Shown: positions 1 through 9,155 of the stretch, one piece after another | Layout of the letters: each line of letters begins with the position of its first letter | Numbering within the stretch: the first letter of the stretch is position 1 | Assembly: GCA_018889975.1 (NCBI GenBank) | Contig: CP076546.1 | Location: 744,001-808,000, forward strand | DNA: 64,000 nucleotides | Direction: 5' to 3' | DNA from: Bacillus sp. NP157 | GTDB lineage: Bacteria; Pseudomonadota; Gammaproteobacteria; Xanthomonadales; Rhodanobacteraceae | Translations under genes and position numbers: made by a program | Notes under the pieces: generated by a model | Databases searched by the model: none | Seen by the model: only the letters and a program-made list of their open reading frames with translations | What the model was told of the DNA's origin: nothing

Positions 1-1233
1 CACGGCGATTTCTTTGTCCGCCTGGTTGCAGGCCATGCGCGGCACACGGTGGACGCCATGAGCGACGTACGCGATCGCATCCTGCACAACGTGCCGGGCG
101 TGCAGGTCGAAGTGGCCCAGCTCACCGAAGACCTGATCGGTGACCTCACCGCGGTGCCACAACCGATCGAAGTAAAGCTCTATGCCGACGACGTGGGCGC
201 GCTCGTGCCGCTGGCGGAGAAGGTCTCGGCGTTGCTGGCCAAGGTGCCTGGGCTGGTCGACGTGAAGAGCGGGGCGCAGGTGGCTGGCGATGCGCTGGAC
301 GTGCACGTCAACCCGGATGCCGCGCTGGCCGAGGGACTCAGCGTGCAGGCGATCAGCCAGGCGATCGCCGACAGCCTGACCGGCGTGATCGCGACGGAAC
401 TTCCCGGTGCGACCAAGGCCGTCGGTGTCCGCGTTGCCGCGCAGGGTGCGCGGAACTGGGGGATCGAAGATCTCGACGCGCTGCCGATCCGGTCACCGGA
501 CGGACATCTGTTCCCGCTGTCGCGCGTGGCGACGCTGACGCCGGTGGCTGGCCAACCGCAGATCACCCGGGAAAACCTGCAGGACATGGTGCCGGTCACC
601 GCGCGCATCGAACATGGCGGCATCGCGGCGGCCGTGGCCCGCGTGCGTGCGGCGCTGGCCAAACCAGGGGTCCTGCCGCCGGGAGTCCGCTACGAACTCG
701 ACGGCCTGTACAAACAGCAGCAGGTGGCGTTCGCCGGCCTGCGCAACGTCTTCGCCGCCGCGCTCGCCGCCGAATTCATCCTGCTGATGTTCCTCTATCG
801 GCGGATCGGGGTCGCGTTGCTGGTGATGGCCACGTCGCTGATCTCCGCCTGCGGCGTGTTCTTTGCGCTGTGGATCGCAGGGGTGGACCTGAACATCACG
901 GCGATGATGGGCCTGGTAATGGTGCTCGGCATCGGTACGGAGATGGCGATCTTCCTGGTCTCCGAATACATGGCCGTGGGCGTGCGCTGGGGCTGGCGCT
1001 CGGCCATGCGCCGCGCGGTACGCAATCGCCTGCGTCCGATCACGATGACCACGCTGGCGGCGATCCTGACGCTGCTGCCCCTGGCGCTTGCGCTGGGCCA
1101 GGGTGCCGACATGCAGCAGCCGCTGGCCGTGGCTATCGTGGCGGGATTGCTCGTGCAGTTCCCGATGGTGCTGGTGGTCTTGCCGGTGGCGCTGCGCCTG
1201 CTCGATGGCCCGCGGCGGCCGACGCCCGGCTAG
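1..1233 (+). CDS. RND-family efflux transporter permease, C-terminal part (5' end outside window)
   Basis: The frame is open from the first base, so this is the last 410 residues of a larger inner-membrane proton-driven RND pump. What is present is the second periplasmic porter region followed by the last transmembrane block. That block carries the family-typical stretch around LNITAMMGLVMVLGIGTEMA and a final LLVQFPMVLVVLPVALRLL helix. The type resembles CzcA/CusA (HME) or related cation/drug pumps, but the substrate-defining residues lie upstream, so the substrate is unknown. The stop TAG overlaps the stop of the convergent glycosyltransferase gene inside one CTAG. Upstream partners (membrane fusion protein, outer-membrane channel) would be outside the window. 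Confidence 0.85.
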   Translation, partial: HGDFFVRLVAGHARHTVDAMSDVRDRILHNVPGVQVEVAQLTEDLIGDLTAVPQPIEVKLYADDVGALVPLAEKVSALLAKVPGLVDVKSGAQVAGDALDVHVNPDAALAEGLSVQAISQAIADSLTGVIATELPGATKAVGVRVAAQGARNWGIEDLDALPIRSPDGHLFPLSRVATLTPVAGQPQITRENLQDMVPVTARIEHGGIAAAVARVRAALAKPGVLPPGVRYELDGLYKQQQVAFAGLRNVFAAALAAEFILLMFLYRRIGVALLVMATSLISACGVFFALWIAGVDLNITAMMGLVMVLGIGTEMAIFLVSEYMAVGVRWGWRSAMRRAVRNRLRPITMTTLAAILTLLPLALALGQGADMQQPLAVAIVAGLLVQFPMVLVVLPVALRLLDGPRRPTPG

Positions 1234-2333
1234 CGGGCGTTGCGCTGCTTGAGCACGTGCGAGGCGACCCGGTGCGCCGAGGTGGCCGCATCGTCGTCAC
1301 CGGTCCACACCGCGGCATTGGCGCCGCCATACGGTGCGTAACGTTTCGGATCGGTGCGCGCGAACAGGCCGATCGTGTGCGCACGGGTGGCCGCGGCGAG
1401 ATGCATCACGCCGCAGTCGGCGCTGACGTAAAGCCCCGCGGCGTCGATGAAGGCGGCGAGCTTGCGCGGATCGCTGGTGAAGAAGGTCGGGTAGCGGTTG
1501 CCCACCCGCGACACGCCGTCGGCGGCAACCAGTTCGACGATGCGGAACTGGCCCGCGCTGCGTTCGAGCTCGGCAAGGAAGGTGGTCCACCAGGCTTCGT
1601 CGTAACGCTTCGCGCCGGTGGCGTTGGGGAAGATTGCCAGCACGGGGCCATGCGCGACGCTGCCGGCACCGAGCACGCGCTCGAGCTTCGCGCTGCCGCA
1701 GGCGCGTTCTGCGTCGGACAGGCGCAGGTCCATCGCCGGGACCGGTTCGGCGTCGTCGACGCCCAGCGCCCAACGCAGGGCGTGCACGGGACGAGCGGCG
1801 AAATGTGCCGGTGCGCCCTGGCGGGCGGCGTCGGCACTGAGATGGAAGCGGGAGCGCGCCATGGAAGCGACGAAGCGGCCCGACGACGAACCCGACGCCG
1901 CGTCGATCACCAGGTCGTAGCGCTTTTTACGCAGCGCACCGAGCAATTGCAGGGTCGCCAGCGGATGGCGCACCGCGCGCCGGTCGAGCACGTGCAGGTC
2001 ACCGAGCGCGACGAAGCCGCCGTATACGCTGGAGGCTGCGGCACCCGCGCTGAGCACGTCGATTTCGGCACCGGGATAACGTCGCTCCAGTTCCACCATC
2101 AACGGCGTGGTCAGCACGGTGTTGCCCAGCCGATGGTTCGGCCGGCAGACGAGGATGCGCTGGATGCCCGCAACGGGAAGGGTGCCTTCACGCACTTCAT
2201 TGGAGGATGGCGGGAGGAAGCGCCGTACCATCCAGCTCGCGAGCTGTCGCCGGAACGCTTGCAGCTTGCCGTGGCGGGGTGCCCGGGCCGGCGTGAGGGA
2301 CACTGTGCGTGCGGGGGCGTGCGCGCTCGACAT
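1230..2333 (-). CDS. glycosyltransferase family 9 (heptosyltransferase-like)
   Basis: 367 residues with the GT9 layout: an N-terminal Rossmann-like domain starting at ILVCRPNHRLGNTVLTTPL (the family R-x-GD-x-TTP element with GD replaced by GN), and a C-terminal donor-binding domain with SADCGVMHLAAA, the usual S-x-D-S-G-x-x-H-L-A region. GT9 enzymes transfer heptose from ADP-heptose to lipopolysaccharide core. Acceptor and donor cannot be told from sequence, and no other LPS gene is adjacent. It starts with ATG without a convincing ribosome-binding site. Its stop overlaps that of the convergent RND gene. Confidence 0.8.
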   Translation of the reverse strand: MSSAHAPARTVSLTPARAPRHGKLQAFRRQLASWMVRRFLPPSSNEVREGTLPVAGIQRILVCRPNHRLGNTVLTTPLMVELERRYPGAEIDVLSAGAAASSVYGGFVALGDLHVLDRRAVRHPLATLQLLGALRKKRYDLVIDAASGSSSGRFVASMARSRFHLSADAARQGAPAHFAARPVHALRWALGVDDAEPVPAMDLRLSDAERACGSAKLERVLGAGSVAHGPVLAIFPNATGAKRYDEAWWTTFLAELERSAGQFRIVELVAADGVSRVGNRYPTFFTSDPRKLAAFIDAAGLYVSADCGVMHLAAATRAHTIGLFARTDPKRYAPYGGANAAVWTGDDDAATSAHRVASHVLKQRNAR

Positions 2334-2461
2334 GATTCACCATGGTTCACCCGGACCGTCCGGGCGCTGGCGGTACGATGCATCGGCGACCTTAGTCGTT
2401 GCTGACGGCGGTGTGACGAAACGAAGTCCTGTTCATCGGGCCGTTCATCCAGGCATCCGGC

Positions 2462-3118
2462 TCAGCGCGGCATAAGGTAGCCCATGCCGCGGATCGTCTT
2501 GATGCTGTCCGGCCCCACCTTGCGGCGCACGCCATGCACCAGCACTTCCAGCGCGTTCGGGCTCACGTCCTTGTCGTGGCCGTAGACGAGTGTCTCGAGG
2601 ATGTCACGATGCACGATGCGGCCGGCGCGTTGCATCAGCGCCTGCAGCAGGTCGAATTCGCGCGGGGTCATGTCGATGCGCGTGCCGAGCACCTGGACAT
2701 CGAAGGTGTCGAGGTTGATCCGTACGCTTCCGGATTCGACCACGTGGTCGACATGGTCACGCGTGCGCCGGGCGACCGAGCGGATCCGCGCACCCAGTTC
2801 ATCGAGGTGGAAGGGCTTGCCGAGGTAATCGTCGGCGCCCGCATCCAGGCCGCCGATCTTCGAGGCGATGTCGTCGCGAGCGGTCATGATGATGACCGGC
2901 AGCGTGACGCGTGCGGCACGCGCCTGGCGCAGTACGTCCATGCCGTCCATGTCGGGCAGGCCAAGGTCGACCAGCGCCACGCCGTCTTCCTGCTGTTTCA
3001 GGCGCGCAAGCGCCTGTGCCCCGGTGCGCTCCCAGGTCACCGCGTGGCCCATGTTTTCCAGCGCACGCATGATGGCCTGGCCCAGGGCGACATCGTCCTC
3101 GACGACAAGGATTTGCAC
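2462..3118 (-). CDS. OmpR/PhoB-family response regulator, orphan
   Basis: 218 residues. The receiver domain (about 1-115) has acidic residues near E7-D9, phosphoacceptor Asp51 in VDLGLPDMDG, Thr near 79 and Lys101 in GKPF. A winged-helix DNA-binding domain (about 125-218) ends in the usual TIRGMGYLM. It resembles the QseB/PhoP/TctD group. GTG start with GGAGG eight bases upstream. No histidine kinase gene lies beside it; the neighbours are a glycosyltransferase and a TetR gene, so the partner kinase must be elsewhere. Target genes unknown. Confidence 0.88.
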   Translation of the reverse strand: MQILVVEDDVALGQAIMRALENMGHAVTWERTGAQALARLKQQEDGVALVDLGLPDMDGMDVLRQARAARVTLPVIIMTARDDIASKIGGLDAGADDYLGKPFHLDELGARIRSVARRTRDHVDHVVESGSVRINLDTFDVQVLGTRIDMTPREFDLLQALMQRAGRIVHRDILETLVYGHDKDVSPNALEVLVHGVRRKVGPDSIKTIRGMGYLMPR

Positions 3119-3198
3119 GAGGAAAACCTCCGGGGATGGCGTGCGGCAGGCGGATTTTCCGCCGCACGCCTTAGCCCGCCCTTTCGCGGCCGGATGGC

Positions 3199-3816
3199 TC
3201 AGGAACGCTTGCGTGGTGCCTTCTGCGCGGGCGCCGCGTTAGCGCCGGCATCGATGATGCTGCGCGTCGCATGCAGCACTTCCCTGGACAGGGCGCCGTC
3301 ATGCGTCGCGACCGCGCGTGCCACCGCGAGCGCACCGATCTGCGCGGCGAGGGTCGCAAGTGCAGCCTGCCGGCGATGGGCGGCAGGCAGTGCGGGATCG
3401 AGCGACGCCTCGATCAAGGCCACCTCCGTCGCAAACGCGCTGGCGAAGTTCTCGCTCATGGCGGGACCGTGGCGCGACGCTTCGCTGGCGGACGCGACCA
3501 TCGGGCAACCTTCGCCTACGCGGTCGCGCGCGCGTTCCGAGAACAACGCGTCGAGGTAATCGCCGAACGATGGCTGGCGGCCCGCCGCCCAGGCCCCGAT
3601 CGCCGCAAGGTTGCCAGCGAATCCTTCGGAGAACGCCGCCGCGGCCAGCGCGTCCTTCGAAGGGAAGTGGGCGTACAGGGCGCCGTGGGTCAGCCCGGCT
3701 TCCTTCGCCACCTCGGCGACGCCGACGCCGTCGACGCCCTTTTCACGAAACAGGCGGCTGGCCGCTTGCAGCAGCTTGCCGCGGTTTTCTTCGGCTTTTT
3801 CTTTCGAAACACGCAC
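3199..3816 (-). CDS. TetR/AcrR-family transcriptional repressor
   Basis: 205 residues. The N-terminal helix-turn-helix is of TetR type (EVAKEAGLTHGALYAHFPSK, about residues 33-52), followed by a helical ligand domain with the GCPM element common in YxaF/AefR-like members. GTG start with GGAAGGAA about eight bases upstream. It is transcribed away from the exported alpha/beta hydrolase gene across a 144-bp AT-rich gap containing repeated and dyad sequence. By context it probably represses itself and the hydrolase-aldo/keto reductase pair. Ligand unknown. Confidence 0.87.
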   Translation of the reverse strand: MRVSKEKAEENRGKLLQAASRLFREKGVDGVGVAEVAKEAGLTHGALYAHFPSKDALAAAAFSEGFAGNLAAIGAWAAGRQPSFGDYLDALFSERARDRVGEGCPMVASASEASRHGPAMSENFASAFATEVALIEASLDPALPAAHRRQAALATLAAQIGALAVARAVATHDGALSREVLHATRSIIDAGANAAPAQKAPRKRS

Positions 3817-3852
3817 AGCTGAATTCCTTCCAAACGACGGCGGGATTATACG

Positions 3853-3897
3853 TTGCGATCGCCATCAAAATAATTATAGTTATGGTCGCAATCAAAA
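3853..3897. promoter_or_regulatory. candidate TetR operator / divergent promoter region
   Basis: AT-rich island in a GC-rich neighbourhood. It holds direct repeats TCGCCATCAAAA (3859-3870) and TCGCAATCAAAA (3886-3897) and an imperfect dyad of TTGCGA...CCAT (from 3853) against ATGGTCGCAA (3882-3891). It sits between the divergent TetR and hydrolase genes, the normal place for a TetR operator overlapping both promoters. Binding is inferred. Confidence 0.5.
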
Positions 3898-3960
3898 GCG
3901 AGTGCCGGTCCGGCCTCGCGCTTGCCTCGCTCGCACCTCAACCGATCAAGGAGATTACCG

Positions 3961-4746
3961 ATGTCCAAGGTTTCCCACACGCTCGGCGCCGCCGCCCTCG
4001 CCATCGGGCTCGCGCTCGCCGGGCAGCGTGCCCACGCCGCCGATGCCGTTGCGAAAAGCAGCGCCCCGATCAGGAACGTGGTCCTCGTCCACGGCGCCTT
4101 CGCAGACGGGTCCGGCTGGCGTCCCGTGTATGACCTGCTGGTGAAGAAGGGCTACAAGGTCAGCATCGTGCAGGAGCCCGAGACCAGCCTGGAGGCGGAT
4201 GTCGCCGCCACGCGTCGCGTCATCGACATGCAGGACGGGCCCGTGGTGCTGGTCGGGCATAGCTGGGGTGGCCAGGTCATCACCGATGCGGGTGCCGATC
4301 CCAAGGTGAAAGCTTTGGTGTACCTCGCCGCGCTGATGCCGGACGTGGGCGAGAGCACGGAAACCCTGGAGACCAAGCCGCAGTTCCCCGCGCCGAACAG
4401 CGACGTGAAGGCCACGGCCGATGGGTTCTACTACATGGACCCGGCGAAGTTCCACGAGAACTTCGCTGCCGATTCACCGGCCGAGCTCGCCGACTTCATG
4501 GCGGCGTCGCAGGTGCTGCTGTCGGTCAAGGCGTTCAAGACGCCGGCGAAGGCCGCGCCGTGGAAGACCAAGCCGACGTATGCCGTGGTCCCCACCGCGG
4601 ACAAGACCATCAACCCCGACCTCGAGCGCTGGATGTACAAGCGCGCGAAGGCGAAGGTCACCGAAGTGCCGGGCTCGAGCCACACCGTGTTCCTCTCGCA
4701 CCCGGACCTGGTGGTGTCGGTCATCGAACAGGCCGCGGGCCAGTGA
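3961..4746 (+). CDS. exported alpha/beta-fold hydrolase (esterase-like)
   Basis: 261 residues from the ATG preceded by AAGGAG; an in-frame ATG 39 bases upstream lacks a ribosome-binding site and would spoil the signal peptide. The signal peptide ends near AHAAD (about residue 28), so the product is periplasmic or secreted. The oxyanion element is VLVHGAFADG (about 41-50). The nucleophile is Ser101 in GHSWGG, with candidate triad partners Asp214 and His241 (GSSHTVF). This is the EstC/hydroxynitrile-lyase-like branch of alpha/beta hydrolases, where many members are small-ester hydrolases. Substrate unknown. It is followed 20 bp later by an aldo/keto reductase, probably in one TetR-controlled operon. 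Confidence 0.85.
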   Translation: MSKVSHTLGAAALAIGLALAGQRAHAADAVAKSSAPIRNVVLVHGAFADGSGWRPVYDLLVKKGYKVSIVQEPETSLEADVAATRRVIDMQDGPVVLVGHSWGGQVITDAGADPKVKALVYLAALMPDVGESTETLETKPQFPAPNSDVKATADGFYYMDPAKFHENFAADSPAELADFMAASQVLLSVKAFKTPAKAAPWKTKPTYAVVPTADKTINPDLERWMYKRAKAKVTEVPGSSHTVFLSHPDLVVSVIEQAAGQ

Positions 4747-4766
4747 GCCGCGGGGAGGACAGGGGC

Positions 4767-5813
4767 ATGCGTTATCGCGTCCTGGGAGAACACACCGGCC
4801 TGCGCGTATCCGAGCTGGTGCTCGGCACGGGTAACTTCGGCACGCGCTGGGGCCATGGTGCGGAACCCGCCGAAGCACGGCGCATCTTCGATGCGTATGC
4901 CGACGCGGGCGGCAACTTCATCGATACGGCGGACACCTATCAATTCGGCGAATCCGAAGAGATCCTTGGCGAGCTCCTGCAAGGCCGTCGCGACGATTTC
5001 GTGCTTGCGACGAAATACACACAGGCAGGCGGGCAGGGTGCAGGCATCCTCGCGACCGGTAACAGCCGGCGTGCGATGGTGACCTCGGTCGAAGCGAGCC
5101 TGCGCCGGCTGCAGACCGACCGCATCGACCTGTATTGGGTGCATTTCCCCGACCAGGTGACGCCCGTCGAAGAAATCCTGCGTGGATTCGATGACCTGGC
5201 CCGTGCCGGCAAGATCCTCTACGCGGGGCTATCGGACTTTCCTGCGTGGCGCGTGGCGCGTGCGGTGACGCTGGCCGAAGTGCGCGGGTCGTTGCCGATC
5301 GCGGCATTGCAGGTCGAACACAGCCTCGTCGAACGCACCACCGAGCAGGAGCTTTTGCCCGCGGCCGCCGCGCTTGGGCTCGGTGTCGTCGCGTGGTCGC
5401 CGCTCGGCGGCGGCCTGCTCACCGGCAAGTACCGGCGTGGCGAAACCGGGCGCAAGGAAGGATTCGGCGGCCGCGTGTTCCAGGACGAAGACAGCAGCCA
5501 GCGCACGCGGATCGTCGATACCCTGCTGGCCATGGCCGACGAGACCGGCATCGCGCCCGGCGAATTGGCCATCGCCTGGGTGGCGGCGAAAGGCCCGCTG
5601 CCGATTATCGGGCCGCGTTCGGTGGCGCAACTGGATGGCAACCTGCGTGCGGCATCGGTGCGCTTGTCCGAAGCGCAGGTGGCCCGCCTCGACGAAGCCA
5701 GTGCATTGCCTCGCGTATTCCCGCACAGCCTCATCGAAGATCCGGCCAACCAGCAGGCCGCCACGGGTGGCCAGTGGGATGCGCTGGTGCGACCGAATAC
5801 GCCGGTCGCGTGA
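4767..5813 (+). CDS. aldo/keto reductase
   Basis: 348 residues from the ATG that follows GGGGAGGA. NADPH-dependent (beta/alpha)8 oxidoreductase with the full catalytic tetrad: Asp53 and Tyr58 (FIDTADTY), Lys83 (LATKY) and His126 (YWVHFPD). The C-terminal IGPRS stretch is the cofactor-binding part seen in the YajO/Tas/PhdYeIIa group. It reduces aldehydes or ketones to alcohols; substrate unknown. Probably co-transcribed with the hydrolase gene just upstream. Confidence 0.9.
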   Translation: MRYRVLGEHTGLRVSELVLGTGNFGTRWGHGAEPAEARRIFDAYADAGGNFIDTADTYQFGESEEILGELLQGRRDDFVLATKYTQAGGQGAGILATGNSRRAMVTSVEASLRRLQTDRIDLYWVHFPDQVTPVEEILRGFDDLARAGKILYAGLSDFPAWRVARAVTLAEVRGSLPIAALQVEHSLVERTTEQELLPAAAALGLGVVAWSPLGGGLLTGKYRRGETGRKEGFGGRVFQDEDSSQRTRIVDTLLAMADETGIAPGELAIAWVAAKGPLPIIGPRSVAQLDGNLRAASVRLSEAQVARLDEASALPRVFPHSLIEDPANQQAATGGQWDALVRPNTPVA

Positions 5814-5913
5814 CCCCAGTCAGGCGAAGGGGATCATCGGGCGCGCGCGGGGGGCTGGAAAAGCCGCCCCGCCGCACCCATGACGCAACGATACCCGCCT
5901 GCTGAGGATCCCC

Positions 5914-6201
5914 ATGACCGCTTACGTCGTATTTACCCGCCTTGCCACCAAGGACAAGGCCGAGATGGAAACTTACGCATCGATCGCCAAACAGGCGGGC
6001 GAAGGCCATCCGATCACCCGGCTGGCGTTCTACGGCCCGATCGAAACCCTGGAAGGGCCGGAGCTGGAAGGTTCGGTGATCCTCTCGTTCCCCACGGCCG
6101 ACGAAGCACGCGCCTGGTACAACAGCCCGCTTTACCAGGAAGCCAGGACCCATCGCCTGAAGGGCGCCGACTACCACGTGTTCATCGCCGAAGGCATCTG
6201 A
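5914..6201 (+). CDS. DUF1330 family protein
   Basis: 95 residues, a ferredoxin-like dimeric alpha/beta-barrel protein. The signature LSFPTADEARAWYNSPLYQ followed by Arg is typical of DUF1330. Good ribosome-binding site (GAGGA) before the ATG. The biochemical role of the family is not established. It follows the aldo/keto reductase by 100 bp and is followed by a strong hairpin, so it may be the last gene of that transcript or a single unit. Confidence 0.85.
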   Translation: MTAYVVFTRLATKDKAEMETYASIAKQAGEGHPITRLAFYGPIETLEGPELEGSVILSFPTADEARAWYNSPLYQEARTHRLKGADYHVFIAEGI

Positions 6202-6210
6202 TCGGCCCTG

Positions 6211-6239
6211 GCGTCCGGCACGGCGTTCGTGCCGGACGC
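6211..6239 (+). terminator. strong hairpin, possible terminator
   Basis: Perfect 11-bp stem GCGTCCGGCAC / GTGCCGGACGC around a 7-base loop, ten bases after the DUF1330 stop. There is no T-run, so factor-independent termination is uncertain; it may mainly protect the 3' end. Confidence 0.5.
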
Positions 6240-6292
6240 GCTCCCGCGTGATCCGGTATGGTGGGGGCAGGACGCAGGGAGGCTCATGTGCG

Positions 6293-7198
6293 ATGGCGCT
6301 GATACAGGGCGTTTTCTGGCTGGCGATGCTTGTGCCCGTGGCCATCGCCGAGCCGATCGGCGCGATCAGGCTACGTGCGGATGCGATCAACGACTCCCGG
6401 TCGCTGGAGCCCGCCGCGAAGGCGCGCGAGCTTTCCTCGCTGTATGCCAGGGATGTCCGGCCGTTGCAGCATGGCCTTGCCGACCGCGCGTCGCCCGAAC
6501 TGCACGCGCTCTTTTACCTGGCGCAGCTCACCTTGTTCTATGCGAGGTTCGGCGGGGAAGTAAGCGCGGCAGACGCGTTCAGCGCGTCTCGCGACGACTA
6601 TGCGGAACTCGAACGGCGACACGCAGTGACGCGCGATGAGACGGGGCAGGTCTACGACGGCCTGGTCAGCGAACGCGACTTCGTCGCAGCGAACGCATTC
6701 CGTGCGCGGCATCCGGAAGCGAAGCTCGATCCCTTGCCGCCGATATCCGTCTCGCCGTCGTTCCGTCGTGACCGCCCTGCGGTATTCAGCCTCGGCAGCG
6801 ACGGCAGGACGCTCGACCTGCACAACGTCAGCCTGGACCACGAGGCCCAGGTCGTCGTGGTGGCACAGTGTCATTTTGCGCGCGATGCCGCGCGGGACAT
6901 TGCGAACGATCCCGAGCTCGCCGAAGCCTTCGCGAAGGGGCACGCCGTCTGGGTGGAGGACACCACCGCCCCGCTCAGCGCTGGCGAGCTCGCCGAATGG
7001 AACGCGTCGTTCCCTCGCCAACCGCTGGCCATCGTCTACGACGGCGCCGCCTGGCAGGGCGTCGATTTCGCGTCCAGTCCCACCTTCCACTTCTTCAAGG
7101 CAGGGAAACTGGCCGCCCGGCAGGTTGGCTTTTCCCGAAATGAAGCCTTTCGCAGCGAGCTGAAAGCCTCGCTGCGCGCGTTGGGCGCGATGGACTGA
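6293..7198 (+). CDS. exported protein of unknown function with a thioredoxin-like C-terminal half
   Basis: 301 residues from the ATG preceded by AGGGAGG. A signal peptide (ALIQGVFWLAMLVPVAIAEP) directs export. The first half is helical; the second half (from about VFSLGSDGRTLDLHN) has the strand-helix order of a thioredoxin-like fold: VVVVAQCHFARDAA where a CxxC motif would be, a mid-domain acidic stretch, then ASSPTFHFFKAGKLAARQVG. A single Cys stands where a redox CxxC is expected, so dithiol chemistry is unlikely. No function assigned; the fold call is by eye. Confidence 0.65.
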   Translation: MALIQGVFWLAMLVPVAIAEPIGAIRLRADAINDSRSLEPAAKARELSSLYARDVRPLQHGLADRASPELHALFYLAQLTLFYARFGGEVSAADAFSASRDDYAELERRHAVTRDETGQVYDGLVSERDFVAANAFRARHPEAKLDPLPPISVSPSFRRDRPAVFSLGSDGRTLDLHNVSLDHEAQVVVVAQCHFARDAARDIANDPELAEAFAKGHAVWVEDTTAPLSAGELAEWNASFPRQPLAIVYDGAAWQGVDFASSPTFHFFKAGKLAARQVGFSRNEAFRSELKASLRALGAMD

Positions 7199-7352
7199 GC
7201 CGTGCGCCAGTTAGGGGTACCCCGATTCTTCCGGTATAAACGGCTAAAGGGCACCGTCCCCCTGCCGTTACAGCAGTTTGCTTGCGTGTTTCCGGGAGGC
7301 ACGGAGCCTGACGCCGCCGCAAGCCGTGACCTGGGGAGGGCACATACGATCC

Positions 7353-9155
7353 ATGGTTAGCGTGCTGCCCATCCGTCGGATCGGCCGTGTGGCCGTCGCC
7401 CTCGGGCTGATGCTGTGTGTTGCATGCCCTGCCGTGGACGCGGCGGGGCTCGTGCCGGCCACCGCCGGCACCGCCGGGCCCTCGCAACGGCTGGTCCAGG
7501 TCAACGCGATCCGCACGAAGGACCACCCGCGCTTCGTCGAGCAACTGGCCGAACTGCATCGCGACGAGGCCTCGCTGGGCCCGGCCGACCGCTGGTACCT
7601 GCGTTTCCTCGACGGCTGGCAGGTGAACTGGGACGGAGGCTATCCCGAGGCCGAGGCGATCCTGCGCGACGTGATGGCGCATGCCGACAGCGACGTACTG
7701 CGTACGCGAGCCACCGCCTTGCTGATGAACAACCTGAGCGCGCAGGGCAAATACGCCGACGCCTATGCGATCTCGACCCGCGCCGTGGAGTCGCTGCCGC
7801 ACGTCACCGACCCGGATGCGCGGTTTGGCCTCCTGGCCAACTTGTCGCTGATGCTGACCTTCGCCGGCCAGCCCGAGCTCGGCCTCAAGTACGCCGACAT
7901 GATGCTGCGGGCCACGCCGCCGGGCGAGTCCGCCTGCCAGGCGATGGTGCAGCGGGTGACGGCGCTGGAGGGATCGCGCCGGCTGACCTCGAACAGCCCC
8001 GACCTGCTGCGGACCATCGACATCTGCATGGCGGATCGCCAGCTGGTGTTCACCAACACGATGGAGCTGGTGCTGGTCGACCGCCTGCTGGACGAGCACA
8101 AGCTGACGGAGGCACTCGCGGCAAACCAGCGCCTTGCGCCCGCCGTGAAGGCTACCGAGTATTTCCCGCATATCGTCGCGCTGAGCAGCCAGCGCGCACG
8201 CATCTACGAGCAGATGGGTGACCTGGTACAGGCGCGCAAGGCCGCGCTGGACGCCGTTGCCTTGAGCCACCCGGGCGACATGAACGAGTCGCTGCGCTTC
8301 GCCTACCGGATCCTGTACACGATCGACAAGGCGAAGGGGCATGCGGCCAGCGCGCTGGACTACTACGAACACTACGTCGTGCAGGACCTGGGCTACCTGC
8401 GCGACTCCGACGTACGCAACGCCGCCTACCAGGCGTCAAGCCAGCACTTCGTCGCGGAGAAGCTCGAAGCGGAAGGGCTGAGCAAGGAGAACCGCATCCT
8501 GCGCCTGCAGCAGGCGCTCGACAGCAAGGCCGTCGAGACCAGCCGGCTGTATATCCTGATGATGGCCCTGGTCCTGCTCTCGATCGTGTTCTGGCTGGTC
8601 CGGATCAAGCGTTCGCAGCTGCGCTTCAAGCGACTGTCGTCCTATGACGGGCTCACCGCGACGTTCCATCACCAGCACTTCCTCAGCGAAGCCGACCGCG
8701 CGCTACGCTTTCTGGAAAAACGCAGCGGCGAAGCATGCCTGGTCTTCCTCGACCTCGATCACTTCAAGCAGGTCAACGATATGCACGGGCACGCCGTGGG
8801 CGATGCCGTGCTGAAGCATGCGGTGGCGATCTTCAGGGAACAGCTGCGCAAGGCCGATTTGCTCGGCCGGCTCGGCGGCGAAGAGTTCGGCATGCTGTTG
8901 ATGGACACCTCGCGGCGGCAGGGCGGCATCGTCGCCGAGCGCATACGCACGGCACTGGAAGCCTCGCCGCTGGGCGTGGAAGGCGCGTTCGTGAACATCA
9001 CCGCCAGCATCGGCGTGGCATCGGTCGACGGGGTGGGCTACGACGTGCAGCGGCTATGCCGCGCGGCCGACGCGGCGCTTTACGAGGCCAAGCATCGCGG
9101 CAGGAACCGCGTCGTCGTCGACGACGGCGATGGACTGGCACTGGTGGTGTTGTAG
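7353..9155 (+). CDS. membrane diguanylate cyclase with periplasmic helical-repeat sensor
   Basis: 600 residues from the ATG following GGGGAGGG. Order: signal peptide (about 1-30), a long alpha-helical, TPR-like periplasmic region (about 40-390), one transmembrane helix (about 399-418, YILMMALVLLSIVFWLV), then a cytoplasmic GGDEF domain. The active site is intact as GGEEF (508-512), and RKAD five residues before it is a feedback inhibitory I-site, so the protein should make cyclic di-GMP and be product-inhibited. The sensed signal is unknown. The stop codon TAG is part of the adjoining REP element. Confidence 0.9.
   Translation: MVSVLPIRRIGRVAVALGLMLCVACPAVDAAGLVPATAGTAGPSQRLVQVNAIRTKDHPRFVEQLAELHRDEASLGPADRWYLRFLDGWQVNWDGGYPEAEAILRDVMAHADSDVLRTRATALLMNNLSAQGKYADAYAISTRAVESLPHVTDPDARFGLLANLSLMLTFAGQPELGLKYADMMLRATPPGESACQAMVQRVTALEGSRRLTSNSPDLLRTIDICMADRQLVFTNTMELVLVDRLLDEHKLTEALAANQRLAPAVKATEYFPHIVALSSQRARIYEQMGDLVQARKAALDAVALSHPGDMNESLRFAYRILYTIDKAKGHAASALDYYEHYVVQDLGYLRDSDVRNAAYQASSQHFVAEKLEAEGLSKENRILRLQQALDSKAVETSRLYILMMALVLLSIVFWLVRIKRSQLRFKRLSSYDGLTATFHHQHFLSEADRALRFLEKRSGEACLVFLDLDHFKQVNDMHGHAVGDAVLKHAVAIFREQLRKADLLGRLGGEEFGMLLMDTSRRQGGIVAERIRTALEASPLGVEGAFVNITASIGVASVDGVGYDVQRLCRAADAALYEAKHRGRNRVVVDDGDGLALVVL

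Noticed and set aside
7214-7223. GGGGTACCCC palindrome before the diguanylate cyclase
   Set aside because: Perfect, but too short and GC-biased to claim as an operator without recurrence in a shared context.
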